Assembly: GCF_030063475.1 (NCBI RefSeq)
Contig: NZ_JASIRT010000035.1
Coordinates: 1-50,684, forward strand
DNA from: Roseomonas sp. E05
GTDB taxonomy: Bacteria; Pseudomonadota; Alphaproteobacteria; Acetobacterales; Acetobacteraceae
DNA: 50,684 nucleotides
Direction: 5' to 3'
Shown here: positions 35,184-43,886 of the stretch, piece after piece
Numbering within the stretch: the stretch's first letter is position 1
Layout of the letters: every line of letters begins with the position of its first letter
The notes under the pieces: model-generated
The model's input: the letters and a program-made list of their open reading frames with translations, nothing else
What the model was told of the DNA's origin: nothing
Database searches by the model: none
Made by a program: the position numbers and the translations under genes

Positions 35184-36203
35184 ATGTTGAAGCCCCCCGC
35201 CCTGATCGCCTCCGCCCTGCTGGCCAGCACCATTCTCAGCGGCTCCGCCTCTGCCCAGCCGGTGCTGGAGCCGACCACACAGCAGTTCATCGACAGCCTG
35301 GCCGGGTCCACCCCGATTTACACGCTGACCCCCGACCAGGCCCGCGGCGTGCTGCACGGCGCCCAGTCCGGCGTGGTCGCCAAGCCCGCCGTCGACATCC
35401 AGGATCGCACCCTGCCGGTCGGCCCCACCGGTCAGACCCGGATCCGCGTCCTCCGCCCTCAGGGCGCGCACGGCACTCTGCCCGTCGTGGTCTACTTCCA
35501 CGGCGCCGGCTGGGTGATGGGCGACACCACCACCCATGACCGGCTGGTGCGCGAGATCGCGACCGGTGCCCAGGCTGTGGTGGTCTTCGTCGACTACGAG
35601 CGCTCGCCCGAGCATCGCTATCCGATCGCGATCGAGCAGGATTATGCGGTGACGAAGTACGTCGCCGAGCATGCCCGCGAGTTCAATGTGGACGCCAACC
35701 GCCTGGCCATCGCCGGCGACAGCGTCGGCGGCAACATGACGGCCGTGGTCTCCCTGCTCGCCAAGGAGCGCGGCGGCCCGGCGATCCGGGCGCAGGTGCT
35801 GTTCTACCCCGTCACCGACGCGGCCATGAACAACGGCTCCTACCACGAGTTCGCCGAAGGCCCCTGGCTGACCGCCAAGGCGATGGCCTGGTTCTGGGAC
35901 CAGTATGAGCCGGACGCTGCCAAGCGGACCGAGCCGCGCATCTCGCCCCTGAACGCCTCCCTCGACCAGCTGCGCGGCCAGGCCCCTGCGCTGGTAATCA
36001 CCGACGAGAACGATGTGCTGCGCGACGAGGGCGAGGCCTATGCCCGCAAGCTGATCCAGGCCGGCGTCCGCACTACGGTGACGCGCTACAACGCCACGAT
36101 CCACGACTTCGTCATGCTGAACGCCCTGGCCGAGACCCCGGCCGCTCGAGCGGCGATCGACCAGGCCAACGCTTTCCTGCGTGCCGCATTCGCCGCCCGC
36201 TGA
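35184..36203 (+). CDS. Secreted alpha/beta hydrolase (HSL/esterase family)
   Basis: 339 residues. A signal peptide of about 24 residues (ALIASALLASTILSGSASA) precedes a hormone-sensitive-lipase-type fold: oxyanion loop FHGAGW (105-110), nucleophile S180 in GDSVGG, acid D277 in DENDVLRDEGEAY and H307 in IHDF. It should hydrolyse esters or lipid peroxide products in the periplasm. It lies between ohrR and ohr on the ohr strand, so it is probably induced by organic peroxides. A decayed partial copy of the same gene type is at 50.1-50.3 kb. Confidence 0.87.
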   Translation: MLKPPALIASALLASTILSGSASAQPVLEPTTQQFIDSLAGSTPIYTLTPDQARGVLHGAQSGVVAKPAVDIQDRTLPVGPTGQTRIRVLRPQGAHGTLPVVVYFHGAGWVMGDTTTHDRLVREIATGAQAVVVFVDYERSPEHRYPIAIEQDYAVTKYVAEHAREFNVDANRLAIAGDSVGGNMTAVVSLLAKERGGPAIRAQVLFYPVTDAAMNNGSYHEFAEGPWLTAKAMAWFWDQYEPDAAKRTEPRISPLNASLDQLRGQAPALVITDENDVLRDEGEAYARKLIQAGVRTTVTRYNATIHDFVMLNALAETPAARAAIDQANAFLRAAFAAR

Positions 36204-36266
36204 AGTCTCGACCTCCCCGAAGGCCCACCTCCAACCCTCATCACCTGCCGAGAAGGAATCACGACC

Positions 36267-36695
36267 ATGACGACCAAGGTTCTCTACAGCACCTCCGCCC
36301 GTGCCACGGGGGGCCGTGACGGCCACTCCGCCACCCTGGACGGCAGCCTCGACGTCAGGCTCGCGATGCCGAAGGAGCTCGGCGGCTCCGGCGGCCCGGG
36401 CAACAACCCCGAGCAGCTCTTCGCGGCGGGCTACGCCGCCTGCTTCCTGGGCGCGATGAAGTTCGTCGCCTCCCAGGGCGGCACGGCCAAGGTGCCGGCT
36501 GAGGCCACGGTGACCTCCACCGTCGGCATCGGCCCCCGCTCGGAGGGCGGCTTCGGACTGGAGATCGCGCTCGCCATCTCGCTCCCAGGCGTCGAGCGCA
36601 CGCAGGCAGAGGCGCTGGTCGAGAAGGCCCACCAGGTCTGCCCCTACTCGAACGCGACTCGCGGCAATATCGACGTGAAGCTCAGCGTCGTCTGA
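36267..36695 (+). CDS. ohr: Organic hydroperoxide reductase Ohr
   Basis: 142 residues, the normal length. VLYSTSARATGGRDG at the start, reactive cysteine C59 in GYAACFLGAMK and resolving cysteine C125 in AHQVCPYSNATRGN are as in Ohr, which reduces fatty acid and other organic hydroperoxides using lipoylated proteins. The start follows GAAGGA. It lies 63 bases after the hydrolase gene and is probably controlled by the nearby OhrR. Confidence 0.95.
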   Translation: MTTKVLYSTSARATGGRDGHSATLDGSLDVRLAMPKELGGSGGPGNNPEQLFAAGYAACFLGAMKFVASQGGTAKVPAEATVTSTVGIGPRSEGGFGLEIALAISLPGVERTQAEALVEKAHQVCPYSNATRGNIDVKLSVV

Positions 36696-36708
36696 GCGGA
36701 TGCGGCTG

Positions 36709-36734
36709 GCCTCCTCCGGTCGTCCGGAGGAGGC
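36709..36734 (+). terminator. Hairpin after ohr
   Basis: An 11-bp perfect stem, GCCTCCTCCGG with CCGGAGGAGGC, and a 4-base loop TCGT. No T run follows, so it may act as a Rho-type or bidirectional end between the converging genes. Confidence 0.5.
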
Positions 36735-36767
36735 AGTCCTCGTGCGGCCGTCGGGGAGGCCTGACGG

Positions 36768-37484
36768 CTATGACCGATGATGAGGCGGGAGCGGCTCGTC
36801 AGGAGCCTTGCCAATCCCGAGGCCGACACCCACGGATCCGCCCATGCCTCCGCCCATCCCCATGTCGCTGCCTTTTCCGCCAGCACCCTGCCGCTGGTCC
36901 TCCTTTCCACCCTCACCCTTACCCTGTCTGCCAGTACTCGATGGCCGCGTCGGGCCCTGCATCGGAAGCGCAAGATCGGCCGGTATTGGATCAAGGTCGA
37001 GCGCCTGGCGGATAAAATCCCGAAGCGAGACAACCAGTTCATGCGTGTGGACGGGGCGTCCAGCGACCAGTTCGCGCGCGGCGCGCTCGGCGAGGCGGAC
37101 ATGCTCCTCGGTTCCCAGCAGGATGATGTCCGACAGAGCGGCCTCGACCGCGTCGCGGATCCGGCGCGAGCGGTCTGACCCTCCGGTGCCAAGGTCGAGG
37201 CCCGAGACTGCCTCGCTGTCGGCGGCTGGATCGCTGCGCCGACGCAAATCGCGGAGATGCATCGGATCGACCGTCAGTGCGCCGGTGAATGAGCCACCCA
37301 GGGTCTTATAGGCTGCGATCAGCGTGCGCAGACGCTCGTTGATCTGGCGGTTCATGCGCTCGCGGCGCTGCTGGACCGTGACCATCATGAGCAGACGGAC
37401 GCCGACGCCAATGAGCGTGAACAGCGCGAGCCCGACCAATGTCAGAACCAGACTTTGCCATGAGCTGAAGTCAATTCCCCGCAA
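36768..37484 (-). CDS. Hypothetical single-span membrane protein, Gly/Met-rich tail
   Basis: 238 residues. One membrane segment near the start (SLVLTLVGLALFTLIGVGVR, about 11-30) is followed by a charged helical region (RRERMNRQINERLRTLIAAY), a middle domain with ALSDIILLGTEEHVRLAERA and RPVHTHELVVSLRDFIRQAL, and a low-complexity tail of Gly, Met, Lys and Gln (about 175-238). I recognise no family. It is on the same strand as the CPA1 antiporter about 100 bases upstream and converges on ohr. Confidence 0.72.
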   Translation of the reverse strand: MRGIDFSSWQSLVLTLVGLALFTLIGVGVRLLMMVTVQQRRERMNRQINERLRTLIAAYKTLGGSFTGALTVDPMHLRDLRRRSDPAADSEAVSGLDLGTGGSDRSRRIRDAVEAALSDIILLGTEEHVRLAERAARELVAGRPVHTHELVVSLRDFIRQALDLDPIPADLALPMQGPTRPSSTGRQGKGEGGKEDQRQGAGGKGSDMGMGGGMGGSVGVGLGIGKAPDEPLPPHHRS

Positions 37485-37583
37485 TGCTGCCTCCCCGGCT
37501 GCTTCCTCACCACGCCACAGCGGCTCGATCTTCCGCCGTGCACCAAGCGTCAGGTGGAACGCTGGAAACTCGCATCCCTCGGC

Positions 37584-38837
37584 TCACCGCACCTCCTTCG
37601 GATCCTCCCGCCTCCGCCGCCGCAATCGTCGCTCCGCCATCCGCATGAGCGGCGTGGACGTTACCCCATGCAGCAGGATGGATAGCAGCACGGTGAAGGC
37701 GACCACGGCCCACAGCGCGTCGTGATCCCCAAACCTCGCCCGGGCGAAGGCGTATTGCATGTAGAACAGGGTCCCGATCCCTCGGATCCCGAAGAAGGCC
37801 ATCAGCGCCTTGGGCTGCCAGCGCAGGTCAGTGCCGAGAAACCCAAGCCACGCCGAGGCAGGGCGCAACACGAGGATTAAAGCCAAGGCCAGCAGCACCC
37901 CGCGCCAGGTCAGAGGCTGAAGCAGCCCAGCGCCCAAGCTCCAGCCGAACAGCACCAGCACCAGCATCACCAGCACCCGCTCCACCTGCTCGGCGAAGCC
38001 CGACATCGCCCGGTGGAACTCGGCATCCGGTTCGCTGGCGCGGATCGAGGCCCCGGTGACGAACACCGTGACGAAGCCATTGGCGCCAAGGATCTCCGCC
38101 GTGGCATAGGCGATCAGCGTCACGCCCACGGCGGCCAGCCCATCGCCGGTGTCCGAGAGCTTCAGCCGGGGAGAGTGGAACATGAACCACCCCATGGCCC
38201 GTCCGCCCAGCCAGCCGATCAGCACCCCCAGCCCCATCTCGCTTACCAGGTCGAGGCCGAGCCAGCGCCCCCAGGCCACTGGCGCCGGCTGCGCCAGCAG
38301 CACCGCCAGGGTCACGAAGGGGAAGGCGAGGCCGTCGTTCAGCCCGGCTTCCGAGGTGAGGGCGAAGCGCACCTCGCCTTGCTCGCCCTGACCGGGGGGC
38401 CCTGTCTGCACGTCCGAGGCCAGCACCGGGTCGGTGGGCGAGAGGGCCGCCCCCAGCAGCAGGCTCGCCGCCCAGGAGGAGCCCAGCCACAGATGCGCGC
38501 CCAGCGTGACACCGAGGATGGTGAGCGGCATCGCCACGCCCAGCAGGCGCCAGGTCGAGCCCCAGCGCCGCCAGCCGAAGCGCCGGTCCAGCCGCAGTCC
38601 CGCCCCCATCAGGGAGATCAACACCACCGCCTGGTTCAGGCGCTCCGGGACATGATCATCGTCGAGCCGGTCGAGGTCGAGCGGCAGCACTCCGCTGCTG
38701 TGCAACCCGATGCCGATCAGCACGCAGATGATAGGCAGCGAGAGTGGCAGCTTGTTGAGCACCAGCGGAAGCCAAGCAACCAGCAGGATGATAGCTCCCA
38801 GACCCATCGGGAGGAGCGTGTCGGCTTCGAGATGCAT
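37584..38837 (-). CDS. CPA1-type sodium/proton antiporter (NhaP-like)
   Basis: 417 residues with about 12 membrane segments. Diagnostic motifs are LLGAALSPTDPVLASDVQTG and ALTSEAGLNDGLAFPFV, which hold the Asp residues of the cation site, and FFGIRGIGTLFY near the C-terminus. It probably exchanges Na+ or K+ for protons across the inner membrane. The tail is short and Arg-rich, without an RCK domain. No strong ribosome site lies before the ATG at 38837, so a start ten codons later is possible. Confidence 0.88.
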   Translation of the reverse strand: MHLEADTLLPMGLGAIILLVAWLPLVLNKLPLSLPIICVLIGIGLHSSGVLPLDLDRLDDDHVPERLNQAVVLISLMGAGLRLDRRFGWRRWGSTWRLLGVAMPLTILGVTLGAHLWLGSSWAASLLLGAALSPTDPVLASDVQTGPPGQGEQGEVRFALTSEAGLNDGLAFPFVTLAVLLAQPAPVAWGRWLGLDLVSEMGLGVLIGWLGGRAMGWFMFHSPRLKLSDTGDGLAAVGVTLIAYATAEILGANGFVTVFVTGASIRASEPDAEFHRAMSGFAEQVERVLVMLVLVLFGWSLGAGLLQPLTWRGVLLALALILVLRPASAWLGFLGTDLRWQPKALMAFFGIRGIGTLFYMQYAFARARFGDHDALWAVVAFTVLLSILLHGVTSTPLMRMAERRLRRRRREDPKEVR

Positions 38838-38956
38838 TGTGACTGTATTACGCGGCCCGGATCAGAGTTTCGCTGCACTCCTGAATCAATGGAGCGGAGC
38901 TGGGTCTTTGGCGGCCCAGCCCATGACTGCCGGATCGCGCCCTGTCCCTATGGGCG

Positions 38957-40648
38957 TCACACGACCAGAGCCTGGTCTCGGACCAAGGCCCGGCCGCGTC
39001 CACCTCGTTTAGCGGAATAAAGCGCCTTGTCGGCATGCGCGAAGACCTGCTCGATGGTCTCGCCATCCGCAGGCCAGACGGCGCCGCCGATGCTGCATCC
39101 CACCTGAACAGACAACCCGTCGAGGTCGTAGGGCGCGCTGATGGCCCGTAGGGCCCGTTCCGCGATGGTCAGAACCGGGGTGCATCCGGGAGCAGGGCCG
39201 GTCGGCAGGACCAGGACGAACTCGTCACCCCCGAGCCGTGCCACGGCATCGCCCTCCCGGACAAGATCGGCAAGCCGCGCCGCGACCTCCACCAGGAGCT
39301 GGTCACCGACAGCGTGGCCGTGAGTGTCATTGGCCGCCTTGAACCCGTCGAGGTCGATGCAGAGGACACTCAGGGTCTGTGCGCCGAGCCCCGCCCTGAT
39401 CATGGCTGCATCCAGGTACACCGCCAGGCCAGCGCGGTTGAGGAGGCCGGTCAGCGCATCGTGGTGGGCTGCATCCGACATCTGGTCCAGAGCCATCTGC
39501 TTGCGGGTCAGGGCCTCCAGCAGGGTGGAGATCGACTCCGTGAGCACGGCCACCTCCCGAGGCCGGGTGATGACCGGCATCTCGACCGCCTCACCGCGCC
39601 GCAGGCGATCGGCCGTGTTTGCCAGTCGATGAAGTGGCCGAACGATCCAACCGGCCAGGAGCCAGCCCAGGATCCCAAACAGGGTGGCGCAGAGCACGCT
39701 GGCGGCGAGAACCGCCCACCGGATCTCACGCGCGCCTTGATCCGCGACGGACACAGGCTGGCGGGCGACGGCGGTCCATCCCAATCCCCGGTATTGCCCC
39801 TGTCCGCCGCTCTGCACGGCCGCAGTGAGATAGGCATGGCCGTCGGGCCAGGCTTCCACCTGGGCGGCCTGCGCCTCGCGACGGGCGCGGCGGACCACCG
39901 CGAGGTCCGGCTTTTGCCCGAGCAGACCGGTCGGACCGTTCAGCACTGTGCCGTCTGAACCGATCACAAGCAGGTCCACGGCCTCCCGGGCCCGAGAGGG
40001 CCCGCCAAACACCTGGCCCATGTCCTCGACCCAATGCCAGTCGAGGTCCGCTCCCAGGACTCCCGTCACACGTCCATCGGCGGAGCGCACCGGAACAGCC
40101 ATGTCGAGGAAACGGAACGGCGCCGTGCCCGTGTCTGGCAGAAGGCGGGCGAGGGGAGCAAACTCATGCACATCGCCGACATAGGGTTCGGCCGTGCCAT
40201 CCTTGAACCAGGGGGTGGCGGACACATCCTCGCCCACCAGCATCCCCTTGGTCGCGGCGATGATCTGGCCATGCGTATCGGCCAAGCCGAGCCAGGACTG
40301 CGACGGAATCTCTCTCTGGACTGCATTGAGCGCCTGTTGAACGGAAGCCAGATCGCCCGCCCTGATGATCAGGTCGAGGTGACTGAGGACCATCAATTGG
40401 GCGAGGCGCAGGGATATCCCGCGGTCCAGGTGCTCAATGTAACCATTGGCCCGGGCGATGAGGCTTTGTCCCTGGTCATCACGCGCACGCTGCTCCGCCC
40501 AGCCACTGAACAGGAGACCCAGCGAAATCGCCACGGCTCCGGCCATTCCGGCAAAGCTCGTCGCCAGCACAGCTCTGAGACCGTAACGGGCATGCGGGGA
40601 AGGTCGAACCAGTGAGCTGAAGCGGTGGAGCATTGCTGTTTCAGCCAT
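38957..40648 (-). CDS. Membrane-bound diguanylate cyclase
   Basis: 563 residues. A membrane segment (about 26-46) leads to a large periplasmic dCACHE-like sensor (50-290) with GDLASVQQALNAVQREIPSQ and a later FLDMAVPVRSADGRVTGVLG. A second membrane segment and HAMP domain (about 300-370, WIVRPLHRLANTADRLRRGE) are followed by a GGDEF domain with intact GGDEF at 473-477 and an RxxD product-inhibition site (REGD) five residues before it. It should make cyclic di-GMP in response to an external ligand. GTG at 40651 or ATG at 40648 may be the start. An 8-bp tandem repeat lies directly upstream. Confidence 0.9.
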   Translation of the reverse strand: MAETAMLHRFSSLVRPSPHARYGLRAVLATSFAGMAGAVAISLGLLFSGWAEQRARDDQGQSLIARANGYIEHLDRGISLRLAQLMVLSHLDLIIRAGDLASVQQALNAVQREIPSQSWLGLADTHGQIIAATKGMLVGEDVSATPWFKDGTAEPYVGDVHEFAPLARLLPDTGTAPFRFLDMAVPVRSADGRVTGVLGADLDWHWVEDMGQVFGGPSRAREAVDLLVIGSDGTVLNGPTGLLGQKPDLAVVRRARREAQAAQVEAWPDGHAYLTAAVQSGGQGQYRGLGWTAVARQPVSVADQGAREIRWAVLAASVLCATLFGILGWLLAGWIVRPLHRLANTADRLRRGEAVEMPVITRPREVAVLTESISTLLEALTRKQMALDQMSDAAHHDALTGLLNRAGLAVYLDAAMIRAGLGAQTLSVLCIDLDGFKAANDTHGHAVGDQLLVEVAARLADLVREGDAVARLGGDEFVLVLPTGPAPGCTPVLTIAERALRAISAPYDLDGLSVQVGCSIGGAVWPADGETIEQVFAHADKALYSAKRGGRGRALVRDQALVV

Positions 40649-40654
40649 CACACC

Positions 40655-40702
40655 TGTTTCGAGGTTTCGAGGTTTCGAGGTTTCGAAGTTTCGAGGTTTC
40701 GA
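40655..40702 (-). repeat. Six-copy 8-bp tandem repeat in the diguanylate cyclase leader
   Basis: Units of GGTTTCGA on the + strand (TCGAAACC toward the gene): 40655-40662 (TGTTTCGA), then 40663, 40671, 40679, 40687 (AGTTTCGA) and 40695, ending at 40702. The array ends only 6 bases before the start codon. Copy-number change would alter the leader and possibly expression. Confidence 0.85.
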
Positions 40703-41109
40703 ATGGGAGCAGGGGACGTGTCAGTCCATTCGGCGAAGGTTACATCCAGCCGCCGTCCTGGGTCACTGACGGGCCGCGACAGTGTGGGCGGCCACCGTGA
40801 TTCATGTGACGCTCTCGTGGTGATTCTATTCTACTGCCAAGGCCAATAATAATCCTGTTCCTATGGCGACCGGTCCTCCTCGGCACTGTTCAAGAAAAGG
40901 CCGGGAAAATACATGGAGAATACCTCGCTTCGGGACGGCGCCCGGAGAAGGACATTGGCGTCCAGACTCCAGAGCTCTGCTGTTCTCAGTGCTGACGAAC
41001 GCCGCAGGCGGCCGTTGGTATGCGATATCCTCCTACCCCAGCCAGGGGAGCGCTCACACGGCGGCGATGGGCAGCCATGGTGGGCCCAGAAAGAAACGTC
41101 GCTTACGGA
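40703..41109. other. Intergenic stretch without supported genes
   Basis: About 400 bases between the diguanylate cyclase leader and the first ECF unit. Base composition is more AT-rich around 40815-40860 (CAATAATAATCC), where promoters are likely. An open frame at 40913-41146 has no family features and no ribosome site, and I do not call it. Confidence 0.45.
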
Positions 41110-41135
41110 GGGAATAAATCATGGTGGCGGGCGTC
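41110..41135 (+). promoter_or_regulatory. Putative ECF promoter of sigma/anti-sigma pair 1
   Basis: GGGAATAAA at 41110-41118 and CGTC at 41132-41135, 54 bases before the sigma gene. The same GGAATAA box with a TC-containing second box 16-17 bases on precedes the two other units of this block, suggesting autoregulation. Confidence 0.55.
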
Positions 41136-41188
41136 AGTGCATCTGACATGAGCGATGCGGCGGCGCGGAACCGCGACACGGATGACAT

Positions 41189-41698
41189 ATGACTGACATC
41201 ACCGACGACGACCTGCGTGACCTGCTGCCGCAGTTACGCCGCTTCGCGCTGCATCTGACTCGCGAGGCGGCCAGCGCCGACGACCTGGTCCAGGCCTGCC
41301 TCGAGCGGGCCCTGTCGCGCTGGTCGTCCCGGAGACCCGACGGCAGCCTGCGCGCCTGGATGTTCACAATCCTTTACCGGCAGTTCATCGCGGAACAACG
41401 GCGGGCCCGGCGCTTCTCACGGCTTCTGCACCTGTTCGGGGGCAGCGACCGCCTGGAACCCTCGCCCGAGGATACCGCGCTGGCACGGTCAGGCCTGGAA
41501 GCGGTCGACAGCCTCCCAGTCGATCAGAGGGCGCTGCTGCTGCTCGTGAGCGTCGAGGGGTTGAGCTACAAGGAAGCAGCCGAGGCACTGGATGTCCCGA
41601 TCGGCACCGTCATGTCGCGGCTGTCCCGGGCCCGCACCGCCCTGCATCGGGCAGTTGAAGGCGACATCAGCCCCCCATCCCTGAGGGCCGTGACATGA
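41189..41698 (+). CDS. ECF sigma factor 1
   Basis: 169 residues. Region 2 (about 12-80) has LRRFALHLTREAASADDLVQ, then ACLERALSRW and AWMFTILYRQFI; region 4 (about 105-160) has LPVDQRALLLLVSVEGLSYK, then EAAEALDVPIGTVMSRLSRA. This is a two-region extracytoplasmic-function sigma factor. Its stop overlaps the anti-sigma start by ATGA. It is clearly paralogous to sigma 2 at 43.3-43.9 kb (shared LDVPIGTVMSRLSR). Confidence 0.92.
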   Translation: MTDITDDDLRDLLPQLRRFALHLTREAASADDLVQACLERALSRWSSRRPDGSLRAWMFTILYRQFIAEQRRARRFSRLLHLFGGSDRLEPSPEDTALARSGLEAVDSLPVDQRALLLLVSVEGLSYKEAAEALDVPIGTVMSRLSRARTALHRAVEGDISPPSLRAVT

Positions 41699-42453
41699 AC
41701 TCTCTCATTCCCGACGAGAACGTCCTGCACGCCTATGTCGACGGGCATCTGGACGCGGAGGCCCGCGCCCAGGTGGAGGCCTTCCTCGCCCGCTCCCCCG
41801 AATGGGCGGCCACGGTCGCCGGCTGGAAGCGCGACGCCGAGCGGCTCCGCACGAGCTTCGCCGCCTCGCCGCGTCTGGCGCCCAATCCCCGGCTGGACCC
41901 CGCCGCGGTGCGCCGGCAGCTGCGGGTGCGCCGGCAGAAGCGGCTGGCCATGGCAGCCGTCGTGACCCTGATGACCGGGATCGGCGGTGCTACTGGCTGG
42001 AAGGCGCGTGACCTGTCCTTTGCCGCGGCGAATCCGCCCATGGCGGACGCCGTGCAGGCCTACCGCGTCTTTGCCACGGCCGAGAGCGCGGCGGTGGAGG
42101 TCAGTGCGACCCGGCCCGATGGCATGCAGGCCTGGCTGGCGGCGCATCTCAGGGGTGGTGGCACCCGCGTGCCGGATCTCAGCACCTATGGGGTCCAACT
42201 GCTCGGAGGCCGCCTGCTCGCGACCGAGGAAGGGCCCGCGGCCATGGTGCTGTTCCAGGACGAGGACGGCCGGCGTATCGCCCTGTACATGCGGCCGGGA
42301 GGGCCGTTTGCCACGGAGGCCATGGAAGAGCGCCGCGACGGCGGACTGGTGGCCCGCTACTGGTCCCGGAACGGCTATCGCTTCGCCGTGGTGGCGCCGG
42401 CGGACAACGACCGCGCTGGCGAGATCGCCAGCGTCCTGCGGGTCACCGGCTGA
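41695..42453 (+). CDS. Membrane anti-sigma factor 1
   Basis: 252 residues. The N-terminal cytoplasmic helical domain (DENVLHAYVDGHLDAEARAQ) is the sigma-binding part. There is no HxxxCxxC zinc motif. One membrane segment (about 83-101, LAMAAVVTLMTGIGGATGW) leads to a periplasmic domain. The gene is translationally coupled to sigma 1 by a 4-base overlap. It should hold the sigma factor inactive until an envelope signal arrives. It is paralogous to the protein encoded head-on at 42475-43326 (both have L-x-GGRLL and a closing region with Y-R-F/Y-V-V). Confidence 0.85.
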   Translation: MNSLIPDENVLHAYVDGHLDAEARAQVEAFLARSPEWAATVAGWKRDAERLRTSFAASPRLAPNPRLDPAAVRRQLRVRRQKRLAMAAVVTLMTGIGGATGWKARDLSFAAANPPMADAVQAYRVFATAESAAVEVSATRPDGMQAWLAAHLRGGGTRVPDLSTYGVQLLGGRLLATEEGPAAMVLFQDEDGRRIALYMRPGGPFATEAMEERRDGGLVARYWSRNGYRFAVVAPADNDRAGEIASVLRVTG

Positions 42454-42466
42454 CGTGAAGGGAGGG

Positions 42467-42488
42467 GCCGCGCCTTACGGGGCGCGGC
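42467..42488. terminator. Bidirectional hairpin between the two anti-sigma genes
   Basis: GCCGCGCC and GGCGCGGC form a perfect 8-bp stem around TTACGG, where the + strand and - strand units converge; the minus-strand stop codon (42475-42477) is in the loop. It lacks T runs but sits where a shared terminator is expected. Confidence 0.5.
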
Positions 42489-43326
42489 TCTCCGGCTCCA
42501 GCAACTGCCGGTGGACCCGCTCCGCAACCTGCTGCAGGACCACACGATCGCTGCTCTCGGCCGAGACGACATAGCCGAAGCCATGATCGATCCACCAGAA
42601 GGCGGAGAGACCACGGTCGCGGTCCTCGGTGTAGCGGAACGCCGTCGTCCCGGAATCCTCCTGACTGGCCCGAACGTAGATGGTCAGCCGGGCCCGGGAG
42701 CCGTCCTCGTACATCAGCTGTGCCGCGGGATCGCCGTCGCCGCCCGACAGCAGCCTGCCCCCTATGAGGTGATAGCCCAGAGGCAGGAGGTCCGGCGCGA
42801 CGATCGGTCGGTCCAGTCGGTTCGACAGCCACCGCACGAGCAGCGCCTCCTGTGCCGCCGCCAGCTCCACCGGCCGCCGCGCGTCGGCCACGAAGACCCG
42901 GTGCGCGGCGACAGCCTCGGCGACCACCGGCTCGGCCGCAAAGCGACTGACCACGACCGCTGTGCCGGCAGATCCGGCCGGGGGAAGCAAGCTTCGCCCG
43001 CCCCAGCCTGCCGCACTGCCCAGGACCAGCCAACCACAGGCAGCGGCGATACCGCGCCAGCGCTGGCTCCGGGCTCGGCGCTGGTCGGCCAGGATGTTGG
43101 CAACCCGCAATCGGGCCGGGATGGGCTCCTCATATCGAGGCACCAGGGCAGCTCGCAGCGCGGCGCGACCTTCCGCCATGGCACGGAAGCGACGGGCAGC
43201 CTCCGGGTTCTCCGCCAGCCAGGCGTCCACCCGGGTGCGTCGCTCCGGCGTCAGCCGGTCGTCCACCCAGGCCTGCAGGTCGTCTTCACCGATCGGCCCG
43301 CGCTCCTCGAAGCTGCCGGACATCAT
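42475..43326 (-). CDS. Membrane anti-sigma factor 2
   Basis: 283 residues. The N-terminal helical domain (EDDLQAWVDDRLTPERRTRV, then DAWLAENPEAARRF) should bind sigma 2. One membrane segment (about 91-109, GIAAACGWLVLGSAAGWGG) precedes a periplasmic domain similar in plan to anti-sigma 1. The start ATG overlaps the sigma 2 stop by 4 bases (ATGA). The two anti-sigma genes end 21 bases apart, tail to tail. Confidence 0.85.
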   Translation of the reverse strand: MMSGSFEERGPIGEDDLQAWVDDRLTPERRTRVDAWLAENPEAARRFRAMAEGRAALRAALVPRYEEPIPARLRVANILADQRRARSQRWRGIAAACGWLVLGSAAGWGGRSLLPPAGSAGTAVVVSRFAAEPVVAEAVAAHRVFVADARRPVELAAAQEALLVRWLSNRLDRPIVAPDLLPLGYHLIGGRLLSGGDGDPAAQLMYEDGSRARLTIYVRASQEDSGTTAFRYTEDRDRGLSAFWWIDHGFGYVVSAESSDRVVLQQVAERVHRQLLEPESRAP

Positions 43327-43871
43327 TTCACCCTCTTCAGCATAGGTCGTGTCGGGCCTTCCTCGCCCTCCATCAACCGGCGCAGGCGCTCCCGGCCTCG
43401 GCTCAACCGGGACATCACGGTCCCGATCGGCACGTCGAGCAGGACCGCCGCTTCGGCATAGGAGAAGTCTTCGACACCCACGAGGAGCAACACGGAGCGC
43501 TGCTCCTCCGGCAGGACGGCAAGCCCCGCCAGGACGTCACGCCATATGAGGCGCAGCTCCGCCGCATCGCCCGTGAGCGGGTCGGCAATATTGCCTTCTT
43601 CGCCATCGTCGAGGGGCATCATGGCACCGCGTGACCGTTGGGACCGGCGTTCGTTCAGGAAGAGGTTGTGCAGGATCGCGAAGAGCCAGGCCTTCGGATC
43701 GCCGTCAGGGCGACGGAGGTGCCATCGCGACACGGCGCGCACCAGGCAGTCCTGCACCAGATCGTCCGCGGCCGTGGTGTCACGCAACAGCGCCCAGGCG
43801 AAGCGCCGCAGCGCCGGCACCTCGCGCTCGATGATGGACGCCATCTCCGTCGCATTCGGTCGTCCGAGCAC
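43323..43871 (-). CDS. ECF sigma factor 2
   Basis: 182 residues, with a GTG start at 43871 or possibly the ATG at 43844. Region 2: LRRFAWALLRDTTAADDLVQ, then AWLFAILHNLFL; region 4: LPEEQRSVLLLVGVEDFSYA, then EAAVLLDVPIGTVMSRLSRG. It follows two NTF2-like genes on the same strand with a 15-base gap, so it is probably last but one in an operon starting at 44.9 kb, with its anti-sigma last. It is paralogous to sigma 1 but divergent in the middle linker. Confidence 0.92.
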   Translation of the reverse strand: MLGRPNATEMASIIEREVPALRRFAWALLRDTTAADDLVQDCLVRAVSRWHLRRPDGDPKAWLFAILHNLFLNERRSQRSRGAMMPLDDGEEGNIADPLTGDAAELRLIWRDVLAGLAVLPEEQRSVLLLVGVEDFSYAEAAVLLDVPIGTVMSRLSRGRERLRRLMEGEEGPTRPMLKRVK

Positions 43872-43886
43872 GATGCCGGGATCCGT

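Noticed and set aside
40655-40702. CRISPR array
   Set aside because: The 8-bp units are contiguous without spacers; it is a simple tandem repeat. No CRISPR array or cas gene was seen anywhere in the window.
40913-41146. 77-codon frame before the first ECF unit
   Set aside because: No ribosome site, no recognisable features, and it runs through the putative ECF promoter.
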